Source: Toxotes chatareus
Lineage: Eukaryota; Chordata; Actinopteri; Toxotidae
Direction of reading: 5' to 3'
DNA length: 64,000 nt
Assembly (NCBI GenBank): GCA_016801885.1
Contig: CM028897.1
Location: 16,182,501-16,246,500, forward strand
Position 1 is the stretch's first letter. Every line of letters begins with the position of its first letter. The notes beneath the pieces are model-generated. The model worked only from the letters and a program-made list of their open reading frames with translations, ran no database searches and was not told where the DNA came from. Position numbers and translations under genes: made by a program. Positions 47,601-58,845 of this stretch are shown here, one piece after another.

Positions 47601-50600
47601 AAATGCAGATGCACACCCAGGGGATTCCTATGCAGACCCAGAGCTTCCCTGTCCACACACTGGTTCAGACCCACAGTCAGACTCCCCTCCCCATCCAGAC
47701 CCAGGCACCCCAAACTGTGATGATTGCCTCCAATGGTGGGCAGTCTCGTTTCATCCAGAACCCGGTCATCTGCCACCAGAGCCCTGCTCCTGGTTTCCAA
47801 GGTAACTAAACAGAAGAATAGGAGGGTATTCTGTTGAAAGTGTTGAAAGTGTTTTCATGAAGCGGTCGATATTAGAGTGACTACAAATTAAAATCATCAT
47901 ATACTCTTCATTTTTTTTTTTATGGTTTGTTCTTAGGATCTGTATCAAGACTGTATTGTAATTTAAATTTGTCTTCATTAGTCATCTTGTCTCCTCTTCC
48001 CAGTCCTCCAACCACAGATGCAGAGCATCATGACATCACCACAGCTCCATCCAGTCACCATTCAGCATCAGCGCGTTCTGACTCCGTCAGGTCAGACCAT
48101 CCAGACTCTCTCTACTGCGCCGACCACAGTCCACGCTGTGCAACAGCAGGTGCAGCAAGTACCTGTGAGTAGCATCGCTGTTGTTAGCAGGGTTGGACAC
48201 TTAATCACTGTCAGACAACAAGTCAAACTGGCAATTTGTGTATTTGCGTAGATGCTTATGAGCAAGTACCACATTGATCTTTGCGTGTCATTCTACCAGG
48301 TTCTGGTCCAGCAGCCACAGATTCTGAAGACAGACTCACTGGTTCTCACAACACTCAAACCAGATGGCACTCAGGTGCTGTCGACCATGCAGAGCCCCAC
48401 AGGGATCACCACCTTGACCACACCCATCCAGAACACAGCTCTGCAAGTCCCGGTATGAAGCTAGTAGAAATGATTTGGTCTCTGCAATATCACATTAATA
48501 CGTCACACTGAAACTTATGTCTGTCCCCAGACGCTGATGAGCAGCAACATCCTGACCACCGTCCCCGTTGTGATGGGAGGAGGAGACAAGCTGCCAATCA
48601 AGCAGCTACAGCCAGGCTCCACCCACTGCACTAACGGAGCCAGGTCAAACGTGGAGCAGAGCCAGGTGACGGCAGGAGCAGTAGGTCCAGGTGGAGTGGT
48701 GAAGGAGGGTGAGAGAAGGACAACCCACAACATCATTGAGAAGAGGTATCGGTCCTCCATCAACGACAAAATCGTGGAGCTCAGAGATCTGGTCATGGGC
48801 AACGACGCAAAGGTTAGTGGATTTAGCATGGTTAAACATTATTTAGCTGTTTTAATTCTATAAATTGCTTTAGTGTGAAATTTGGAAAAAGAAATCCACT
48901 GATTTCACTCATGAGCTTGATAGATATTGGATCCTCACATGTTCTCCTTCACGTCTTTCTCCCTAGATGCATAAGTCAGGAGTGCTGAGGAAGGCCATCG
49001 ACTACATCAAATACCTGCAACAGGTCAACCACAAACTACGACAGGAGAACCTGGCCCTTAAAATGGCCAACCAGAAGAACAGTAGGTGTTTTACATTACT
49101 GGAAGCAGAGCATAATCTGTAGCTGCTTGGGATCTTAATGAGTCTTCTCTTTCTATCTCAGAGCCAGTGACGCTATCTGAAGATGTGGAGCTCAAACAGG
49201 AAATAGTGATGATGTCACCTCCGGCCTCGGACTCTGGTTCCGGTTCCCCTCACCAGTTCTCTCCCTACTGTGTCGACTCAGAGCCAGGCAGCCCCTTGCT
49301 GGATCACGATCAGGTAACACACACAAAGGCGGGATTACACACTGGTGCTGTGCTACTGTTCTCTAGGCTACGAGCAACCCATAATACAGCGCTCTCTGTA
49401 GGAGCCGTTGTAACAGCTGTTCTTGCTCCATTCAAAAAGAATATCTGATGTTGGTAACACACAATTGTCGTGACCTTGAATATTAGAAGACCCCCAGTTT
49501 TACAAATGTACTTTTCTGAAAAAGAAAAAAATACCATCTTATATTTGGGCTGGTCTTCATTATTGTGAACCTTTTCTCTCTCTCTCTTTCTTCCTGTCAG
49601 GTGAAGAGTGAGCCAGATTCTCCCTCCTCCGTTGGAGTGATGGATCGTTCTCGTCTGCTTCTCTGCGCCCTGACCTTCTTCTGCCTGTCCCTGAACCCAC
49701 TGCCGTCTCTTCTGGGCTCTGAAGCCTCGGGGAGCCACACCCTGTCTGCGGGCCATGGACCATCTAGAACGCTTGTCTGGTTCCCAAGTCACACGCAGGA
49801 CTTTGGTGAGCAGGGCTGACCCCACTGTTTATCAGGGTTCATAATACAAGCTTAAAAGAGTCTTTAAAAACTATGGTTTGTCCAGTCTCTTGTAAATTTA
49901 TCATGAATTTGTGATGCAGGTTGTGGAAATATTCTAAAATGCATTGTGACTGTGCCTCATGTTTCATTTCCTCTCATCCTCCAGCCTCCTGGCTGCGGTG
50001 CCTGTTGCCGTGGGTGATGGTGTGGGTGCTGAGTGGGGTGGGAGCGGTGTGGGGCTGTGTCAGGGTGCTCTACCTGTGGGAACCTGTCACTCCCCTTCAC
50101 TCCCCGAAATCCGTGTCCTTCTGGAGGCATCGCAAACAAGCCGACGTGCATCTCAACAGGGTAAGTGCTCATCAGCCCTGGGATAAGTTGAAAAGGTAGC
50201 ATTTCCAAATATAGCGAGAATGATCAAACTACTTATTTCATGTGACAGTGTGAATGTTGGATCCACTCATTCTGTCTTTTGGATGTGTTTGGGTGGATGT
50301 GCTAGAAGAATTTTGATTTGATGTGTTTCCACCTATTGAAGAGCACTTCACCCGGTTTGCTTTGATCCTCACCATTTTGATGTCCCGGTTTAGCCCGGGC
50401 TGTTCACTGCGTGGGTTTATTTTTAGCGTCTGTTCAAATCGTGTTCAGATCTATCTCGTGACCTTCATTGTATCTTTCCCGTCAGTCTTAACTGAATACC
50501 AAACAGCTTCCTATTTCTCCCTTCTCCTCTTTCCTGCAGGGAGATTACACAGCAGCAATGGCTAGTTTAGAGACCTGCTTGTCCGTCTTGACCAGAGCTC

Positions 50601-53600
50601 TTCCCTCAACCAAACTGGACCTGGTTTGCTCACTGTCCTGGAATCTGATCCGCTACTGCTTGCATCGTCCAACTCCTCTTGGTTGGCTTGTTCACCAGGT
50701 CAGAGGAAAGCACGAGGGGGAGGAGGCTAGGACAAGTGCGAGGGACGCAGCACTGGTTTACCACCGGCTGAGCCAGCTGCAACTCACAGGTGAGTGTTGA
50801 GAACAAAGTGGACTGCTGCTGTGATAGGATTCACTGTTTAAAGTTAATGAACTGCAGAATAAACGTCCTCAGACAGTGCCCGGAAAAAGACAGTGGTTAA
50901 ATAAGAGATTTCACAAGCTATGAAGATTTGAATGCAGTGACACAGTTTCTGTTCTCTGTCTCTCTTTCTTTCTTTCTCTCTGTAGGAAAGCTGCCTCAGC
51001 GTAGCAGCCTGTGGGCTTTGTCTCTCTCTCTCAGCGCTGTCAACCTCAGCGAGAGCGCCCAAGGCAAGATGGCCTCTGCCGAGCTCTCCCAGATCTATGT
51101 CACTGCAGCCACAGCCCTGCGCACTGTGCTGGGCCACCACCTCTCCTGTTTGCCTGTACGTCTCTTACGTGGTCCATCGTCTGTCTGTCCTCACCTTGTG
51201 TTTGAATATTCATTCATTTTGTCCCATAAATCATATAAACAGACAGAGGAGATGTTAAGTCTGTTTAACTCATATCTGATTTAGCTTCCTTTTCATCATC
51301 AGCATCTTTTCTTGCGTGTCTATCTCTTCAGGGTTACCTGCTGAGCTGTGCAGAGTGTGTAGCCAGCCAATCAGAGACCAAGCCGATCCCTGACTGCCTG
51401 CGCTGGCTCTTCACCCCACTGGGCAGGCAGTTCTTCCTGAGCTGTGATTGGTCAGTGAAGTCAGAGAACAGTGATGGCGTGTACACTTCTCAGAGAGACT
51501 CAGGTATGTCTTCAATGGAGGAGCTGACCTTAACTTTATTTTTCTTTCATTTTTGTTGTTTCATTTTTGTTTAATCCTTTTAGTCTTTCTTTGTAAATTA
51601 AAAAAAAAAACTCCTTTGTATTAAAGAATTTTTTTTGTTAAAATAGATTTTGTGTGCTAAAATTGACCTGTTCCTCTTTGTTATGTCATGATCTTCCATC
51701 CTCCAGCTGACCCCATTGCCCAGCTGCACCGATGTTTCTGCAGGAAGCTTTTGGAGAGAGCTGTTCACACCCTCATCCAGCCGCAGAGCGACTCTGAAGC
51801 AGGCAAACGCAAGAACGACTCTGGGTAAGGCAGGCAGCAGCAGCAGGGTTGCAGCACCAGGCAGCTCTGGGTCTTTACTGATGAGTTTTTTGACAGTTTG
51901 GTGCGAATTGAAGATTTACTCTGTAAACCCTTCCCTTCTTTTTACTGGTCTGCTACTCTTTCAGGGAGTTTTCCAGTGCCCTGGAGTTCCTCCAGTTGTT
52001 GAACAGCTGTACAGAAGACTCTCCTTCCCCTCCTCCCCCCTTCTCGACTCCTCCCAATCACACCACCACTCCAGGTATGAATAGCATGAAGAGAACAGCT
52101 CTTCCCTTTTACAAAGAAGCATGAATCACATAGGATGTTTGTGTGGGGGACGATCTTCGGTGAAGATTAACCAGGAAACCATCTGAGTTATTACTGTTAA
52201 CGTGAATGGATTTTCTTGGCTCCGTTTGCCGTGCACTGACTGCCAATTTAGCTTTTAGGATTAACATTTTATTGGATTATCACAGATAACACTTGCAGTC
52301 ATTGATTTGTGGCAATAAATGACTTGCTGTGGATATGAACACATTAGTGATCTATTCAAGCAATGTTAATTAGCTACAGTCTTAATCAGTTCTTGTTGGC
52401 CTGACAGTGAGCCAAGCTGCACACAAAGCGTAATATCATCACACACGCGGCTTTTGATACAGCGGGAAAGTTGCGAGAGACAGAGCGACGGGGGGTCGCT
52501 CTGTCACCACCACATCATTTCTCATTTGACATTTGAAGTTTGACAAGAACAGTCACTTCTTCACTCACTTACTGTTGTTCATGTCATTTTTTTCCTTTCT
52601 ATATAATTTCCCTCTCTTCTTCCTGCCAGTGGGAGACCCAGTGAGTCGCTGGTGGGCTGTGGTGTTAAAGGCTGCCGTGCATTGGCTGCAGGGCGATGAC
52701 GTTGCAGTGAGGTCACTGTTGGCAGAGGCCGAGCGAATGCCGAGGGCTCTGCACACTCTTGAGTGAGTGAAGTAAAACTTGTTACTCTGTGTGGAGATAT
52801 GATAAAGCACAGACTCTCACTTTACACTACAGAGACTAGAGTAAACATGATGAAGCATTTGTTCTTCATTTAAATTGTTTAACTGATCATGTTACAGGAG
52901 TTTTTTTGTTTTTGAGAGACGCCGAAGTCAAACCTTTTACACGGGATTATAGATTCCAAACCTCAATGTTCGATTAAAGGATATAAATAAAGATAAACAT
53001 ATTCATCCTTGTTTTTAAAAAACCCACAGTAACCACCCATCACTGTTTCTGTCTAACTTCTCTGTTGTAGCCACTCTCTTCCTAAGGCTGTGCTGCTGCT
53101 TTGCAAAGCCGTTCAGATGAGCCTGTCGCCTCTGAAGGGGGAAGGTGTAGTCGCCTGCCTGTCCCACTGTGACAGAGCCAGCAGCTACCTGCGCTCCAGC
53201 ATCTCAGTACCGCTCACCCAGTCTGGGAACTGGCTGAACAAGGTAGAATACAAAGAAGCTGTCACAAACACTATGACTGATATCTTAAGATCTGCCCTGG
53301 GTTTGTGCTTGTTACGTAATCTGGTCTTTCAACTGCACACACACAGACTCCAGAAAAACCTGCCTTACACTGCATGTTTCATTTCAAATTACAAAGATAC
53401 ACACACACACACACACCCTGCATGCTCATTTGGGGTCCGGGAAGGCTGATGTGGTACTGTGTGTTTGTGTGTGCGTGTGTGTGTGTATGTGTGTGTGTGT
53501 GTGCACAGTGTGGGTGGCAGGAGGTGGCTGTGGTGCATTGTAGTTGCATTGCATGATCCTGAAGCCGAGTGCAATGTGTCTGCAGTGCAGTACAGAGGCC

Positions 53601-55403
53601 TCCCCAATCTGCACGCACCCACTACACACCCCACCATTTCACACGAGACAGCACTGAACATCATGTAGTTTGGCGTTTTGATTCTCAGCATGCATGTCGG
53701 GCAAAGTGCACTGATAATGATGGTGGTTGGTTGTTGTGGGTGGGTTGTGGTTGTACTGGCAGCTTTGAGTCACACCTTGGGTTTCAAATTCGTCTCTTAC
53801 AAATATAAATCGACCTCAGAACAATATAAATCAGTATTTCTTTTGTAAATGCAACAAAACAGCTCTTTGACCTTTGTCCCCCGTCTCTCCTAAGGGGGTG
53901 GAGCTCCTGGTCTGTGACCTTCTGCTGACCTTGAGGACCAGTCTATGGCAGCGCGGGAGCAGCAGTAACGGAGAACCTGGCCTGGCACCTGGATCCCAGT
54001 TGGCTGGTTTCCAGAGGGACCTCAGCGCCCTCAGAAAGCTCACCCAGTGCTACAGACAGGCACAACACAAGGTACATCCAAGGCTAGATATGTGAGCTAC
54101 TGTGTGTCAAGGAATCAGGAATACAGTCACTAAAGTTTGGGTAGAAAGAAACAATCACAGGATAATGAAAAGATTGAAAAGCTATCATCTATTCACAATT
54201 GTTAAGATGTTGCAAGCTAAATGGTAAAAGAAACAATTACCACAATATGTTTCAGGCACTTTATAACCTTCAGTGTTTTCCAAAAGCTCTGCGCTGCTCT
54301 GATTATAAGCGGGTAAATCAGCTGGGGTCTGCTAATGCTGTTCATGATATTACTGTATTTACTGTGTGAAAAACTCCTTCCCAGTTTCACCAGCTGCAGA
54401 AATCTCCCCACAGTTTAACATATCATCAGTCCTACTTGTACGATTCACTGGAGTAGTCATTACTGTAGCCAGGGGGCCTTTAACAACTGCTGCTTTCATA
54501 TCGCTTGCTATCATTTGTTATGTTTTGACTTGTGCAAGACCCCGAAGAACCACATGAACTTTATCATAATCACTGAGCGAGGCTCTGTTGTGCGACAACC
54601 GACTGAAAAATGTTCACTGTTTGTGCTGCGAGGGGCTTTGTGTGAAAGCCTCCACTGAAGGCAGAATGCTTTCTGTGTATATCCCAGGTAGTAAATGTGG
54701 AGTGAAATCATATGTTTTCCTGCTTTTGCGTCACACAGACAAAACAGTCATTGTGGCTCTGATGTGTCCGACAGGTGTTTCTTCATGAGACCACAGTGAG
54801 GCTGATGGCTGGAGCCAGTCCCACGAGGACACACCAGCTGCTGGAGCACAACCTCCGACGCAGGACACACAGCTCCTACACGGCTGGTAAGGAAACTCAG
54901 ACTCAGATTTACACATTTACACATTTGAAGTACAGACCTCAGAATCACCATCCACTGAATCATATCCACTCACACAGACTGAGTGTAGGAGTTCACCTTG
55001 ACTGCTGGCTCAGGATCAGCTCCCTGATGGTCATTCATAATTTTAAATATTAATGGTGAATTTGAAAAGCTAACTCTACACAGCCCTAGAGTGCAACACA
55101 AGGCTGTATTCATACACACAAAGATGTACACACCAGAAGGCAACGGACACTAACCTGCATTCCCCCCCTCACTCGCTGCTTTCAGAAGGTGAATGCGTCC
55201 TGGGTGAGAGGGAGAGGGCTCATGCCATCCTGCTGGCCTGCCGCCACCTGCCCATGCCCCTCCTAACCCCGCCCGGGCACCGTGCCCGCCTGCTGGCCGA
55301 GGCCAAGCGCACCCTAGAGCGGGTGGGAGACCGTCGGTCCCTGCAGGACTGTCAGCAGATTTTGCTGCGCCTCAGTGGGGGCACGACCATCGCCGCCTCC
55401 TGA
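41750..55403 (+). CDS. srebf2: Sterol regulatory element-binding protein 2 (frame broken in exon 2)
   Basis: Coding exons: 41750-41831, 46464-46836, 47609-47801, 48004-48164, 48300-48452, 48531-48812, 48967-49081, 49162-49313, 49601-49805, 49985-50160, 50540-50789, 50986-51155, 51332-51503, 51707-51824, 51965-52074, 52630-52762, 53071-53242, 53895-54071, 54775-54886, 55186-55403. The length would be ~1174 residues if exon 2 were in frame (human 1141). In order: acidic activation segment (ELGDEFTLGDIDEMLQFVSNQ), Gln/Pro-rich region, bHLH-zipper with the SREBP-specific tyrosine (EKRYRSSINDK; ~380-454), VKSEPDSP, DRSRLLLC site-2-protease region with TM1 and NPL, short lumenal loop, TM2, then the SCAP-binding domain ending GGTTIAAS. 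SREBP2 is an ER membrane precursor cut in the Golgi by S1P and S2P to release a transcription factor for cholesterol genes. One G appears missing at 46492-46495, giving a stop at 46523-46525. Confidence 0.96.
44611..44687. repeat. (AT)n microsatellite
   Basis: About 38 near-perfect AT units in srebf2 intron 1. Confidence 0.95.
45395..45545. mobile_element. Tc1-like terminal remnant
   Basis: Ends in GAGGTGTACCTAATAAAC followed by AACTAAGTG, close to the terminal repeat of abundant fish Tc1-like elements. The preceding ~120 bases (CAGTTTCAACAAACACTGATCA and CAGGGCCGTTGTATTAG types) resemble subterminal sequence of the same families as I recall them. No opposite end was found. Confidence 0.4.
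45713..45737. repeat. (CCAT)6 microsatellite
   Basis: Tandem CCAT units in srebf2 intron 1. Confidence 0.9.
46916..47154. mobile_element. Tc1/mariner-type MITE
   Basis: TA-bounded element in srebf2 intron 2. The left end TACACTACAGGCCAAAAGTT continues TTGGAAGCA. The complement of the right end reads TACACTAGAGGACAAACTTT and then TGGAAGCA. The interior of about 180 bases shows no transposase. Confidence 0.7.
47155..47608. other. remainder of srebf2 intron 2
   Basis: A 170-codon open frame (47211-47720) runs across this stretch into exon 3 but shows no recognisable domain. The polypyrimidine tract and acceptor at 47607-47608 precede exon 3. Confidence 0.5.
52075..52629. other. srebf2 intron between exons 15 and 16
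   Basis: About 0.55 kb, with flanking exons phase-compatible. No RNA gene or repeat recognised. Confidence 0.55.
53463..53503. repeat. (TG)n microsatellite near mir-33a
   Basis: Imperfect TG/GTGTGC repeat 25 bases upstream of the mir-33a hairpin, with a (CA)n at 53400-53416 upstream of it. The two are complementary and could pair in the primary transcript. Confidence 0.85.
53528..53595 (+). ncRNA. mir33a: pre-mir-33a hairpin
   Basis: The 5' arm carries the mature miR-33a-5p at 53533-53553, beginning GTGCATTGTAGTTGCATT, identical to the human mature sequence as I recall it, with seed TGCATTG. The 3' arm (mature product about 53572-53593, beginning CAATGTGTCTGCAGTG) pairs with it, and CTGTG...CAG closes the stem over a ~18-base loop. 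It lies in the srebf2 intron between 53242 and 53895, the same host gene and equivalent late-intron position as in human. miR-33 represses abca1 and fatty-acid oxidation genes while the host protein drives cholesterol synthesis. It is expected to be processed from the srebf2 transcript. Confidence 0.97.
54072..54774. other. srebf2 intron between exons 18 and 19
   Basis: About 0.7 kb, with no repeat or RNA gene recognised. Exon phases on either side agree. Confidence 0.55.
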
Positions 55404-58400
55404 GCACTCGCACGCAAACACACTCAGATTAGGGCTACTCACAGTACACTAAATGAACTCTGTGATTTACTGTCTTACATACAAAGATGTTAACCAGACT
55501 CATCCACCAACAACATTTGATTCTATATAATACTGTCACCCTCACGCTGATCGAGGGCCATGAATACACACGGACAGCTGATTTTTACTGTCACAGCTTC
55601 ATGTAACTCTCAGTATCCACAACGCGGCTAAACACCTAAAGGCTACACACTTGCTCCTTTGATGCTTAGTTGCAGTGTTGCAGTACAATCACGCCCCCTT
55701 CTGGTTATTAATGGTACCATGCTGGCTAACTGCCTTGTTAGAAACAATGCTAAACCACATGGAATATCAGGTTAAATAGGCCCCACAGGGAAAAGGGACC
55801 ATTATCTCATAGCTGTTTAAGATAATGCAATGCAGCAGTGCATTGATTAGCTGTAGGATGCTAAGCTGTACAATCATTATTGACACACAGCATCATGAGT
55901 GCTACAGTAAATATGTAATGTCTTAATACACTTGCAAGCTTCAATTAAGGGCTGTAGGGTATTGAAGAGTAGGCAGCCGAGATCTGTTAAGCATGGCTGG
56001 GGCTGTAAGATGCAGACAGAGAGTAGCCTGCTTTTAACTGTACAGTGCTGAGTAGTGTCTCTTCTTATCTACCTCATACACTGTACAATGCCAGCATTGT
56101 ACTGTGGAGCAAAATAGGATACTTAAGCACCATGTCAGTTACCCTGAATTTGAATCAAGTGACCATTTGAAACGACGCTTCAATCCAGTGCAGCGTCATT
56201 CTGATCAAACCTTCCTGAGCTGCTTTATTTAGGCTTTAGGATGCAGCAGGACAGTACTATAGGAATTTGACTTGCTGTTGCAAGAATGGCAGACAGCTAC
56301 TGCTGACATGTTCCTTCCTATCAGACAAGACACAGGGAATAAAAAAATGATTGGATTTGTGGAACATCTAAATAACAGAGGGAAGCAGTCAATCATGGAC
56401 CTACAGACACACACATTCACACAAATTCATATACACTGCCGGTCAAAAGCTTCAGACTACCTCAGTTTCTGCTTTTTTTCTCACCAGCGTGAAAGCATTA
56501 TACAATACCACTTCCTACCTAACAGTATTGTCCTAATAATGCATCAGAGGGTGTAGTCACAGAGTTTGCTCCAGTAATGCCTTTGTACAGACACTTGTAG
56601 GAATTGTAGCTGCAAGTTAACCAGTTTCTTAATGTCTGAAAAAGGAATTAAGAAATGAAGAGAGGGATGTGCAGTTTACATCTTACCTTTGTTCTGTTTA
56701 TTCACTGGACTTGGACTGATTCAGTTTAACTTTGAAAATGAGGGTCTTCTAAAACCTTTGACCGGTATTGTACATATTAAATGAATTGCATACAAACTCA
56801 CAATGTGATTGTAAATAGGTTGTACATAGGCAGATAAACAGAAGTAGAATAAACAGGAAGTTCTTACTTACTGCTTGAGAGAAGACGAATGTCACAGAAA
56901 GCACTGTAACGCGTCAGATTAGGCTCGTAATGGTCTCCATCAAAGTCGGCTGACTCACGCTTCAAAGTGATTCTCCACCAAAAATCATTTTACTATCAAA
57001 CACTCACCTGCTATAACCTTGCAATGTGGCTTCTTCTGATGAAGAACAGTGGCTGTGAACAGTGAATTCATGATGGGTAGTGACAAGTTTCCACTGTATG
57101 TGTTAAATCGCCAGGAATAGTGCAGGCAGAGTATTCAGCATCCCTGCTGTCCATCTGTGAAAGCCATCTTTGGAGTCTACAGGCAGCGAGCATCTGATAC
57201 TCCAAAGATTTTGGGTGGTGTCACCTTGAGGTGTGAAAATTAAGTGAAGATGGTCTGAACACAGTGATAAAGGTGAGAAATGGTATTTCTCGGAGGCAAT
57301 GTCCACACATAATGTAAAGCTCTCAAGCAAAATTGCCTTGATGTTATGTATAAAAACAAAAAAATATTATGTTTCATTATATTTGGACTGATGGAGGAGT
57401 TTTAGATTTGTGAAAATTTGTCCACTTTGCTTTTTTCTCCTGTCATTCCCATTTTCTGTGCTCTGATTATCTTATTTAATGTTTATGTAATATTAATATA
57501 AATGCTTTTTTTGGGGGGTTGGAAGGGAGCAGTTTTCAATTTTATCATTGTTATTGTTTTATGTTGGTAAAGCAGCCTAGGGTCAGAAACTGTCAGAGGG
57601 AGAATCTCTAAGAGGAAGATGTGTATTTTATTGGACAGCTAAATCCCGCATTTAAACAATTAGCATGATATTTTAGGATCACTCTTTCTTTGGTACATGC
57701 GGCAATTTCTATGTTGTTTGTAAAATACAAGCAAACACACATTTATGCTATTAGAAATCTCCAGAACTTTGTCTTCCAGGTCAACTCAAGCTGTCAATAA
57801 GTAACGTAAGGAGTCCTGACAATACTTATAGAAGTTTAGATTTAGCTTTCCTGAATGGTAAACAAGAAAGCAACAACCAGCCGTTGGCAGGCTGGTGTTT
57901 TTGCAGTCATAATTATGTTTTTTGCCTCCCCGTGATGTATTTTATTGTCTGAATTTTTGTGTTCATTTTGATGTTTGTTTTATAATAAAACAGCACATGG
58001 CAGTGGTTGGCGCATATATGATCTTTGAAAAGTAAAAGCATCATACTGGTTGTGGATGTGTAATTTGAGAAGTACAAATATAAACAGACAACTGGAACAG
58101 ACAAAAAGAGAGAACACCACATTTTGTATTTCATCTGAACATGAGTGCTGGCCGGGTGCGAATGCTAGTGTAAATCTGATAAGGACAGCTGTGTGAAGAT
58201 CACTGGTTTCCTCTTTCTCACACTCTGTGTAGCACGGTGAACGCTGGACAGCCCTGTCAAAATGTGACGCTCTCAGCAATTCACAGAAAGAGATGACATG
58301 CCTGGATACATAAAGAGTCCCTGCCACTGGAGGGAGTGGCAGTCTGGTGCTGAAAACAGTTGATTACCACAAAGGTGGCAGAGGGGTCAGGACATTGCAG

Positions 58401-58749
58401 TTACTTAATAAGAAAATGTGAAATGCAAGAGTCAAGGAGACGAGAATAGCAGCTGTTATTATATCATCAAGTACAGACCATGTAATCTAATTTGACATTC
58501 TCATGAATCCCTCAGTAAGATACGGAGACCTGACCCTAAACACATCATGCTATCAACAGATAAGCAGTTTCAGACAATATATGTATCATGTGGTTAATAA
58601 GCAGTATAAGATAAGCAGCAGCAACAGCGTCTCTTAAAACATTCGTGTTGAGTTGTGATGTGGCCACAGTCACTGGTAAGCCGGAAGCTCTGTCTGAAAC
58701 AGCAAAATCATCATGTTGTCCTGAACGTTTAGTCTGAGCGGAACTCTTT
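55404..58749. other. srebf2 3' UTR and srebf2-nol12 intergenic region
   Basis: No further gene recognised. Several AATAAA hexamers occur (56338 and 56848, for example), and none can be singled out as the srebf2 polyadenylation signal. The region contains one TA-flanked MITE at 56432-56772. Confidence 0.55.
56432..56772. mobile_element. Tc1-like MITE (341 bases)
   Basis: The left end is TACACTGCCGGTCAAAAGCT. The complement of the right end is TACAATACCGGTCAAAGGTT. Both then read into imperfect TTCAGACTACCTCA / TTAGAAGACCCTC subterminal repeats. The interior keeps family-like segments but no transposase frame. Confidence 0.75.
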
Positions 58750-58845
58750 AGGCTTTGTACGTGCATCTAGTCGGACGACGTTTACTGAAGCGCTCCTCAT
58801 AAAAGACAAGCCGGAAGTAGCGAAGGGTAAACTCACGTGTACAAC
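58750..58845 (+). promoter_or_regulatory. nol12: nol12 proximal promoter
   Basis: CpG-bearing stretch upstream of the start codon with an ETS site GCCGGAAGTAG (58810-58820) and an E-box CACGTG (58834-58839), both usual in promoters of growth and ribosome-biogenesis genes. The transcription start is not determined, so part may be 5' UTR. Confidence 0.5.
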
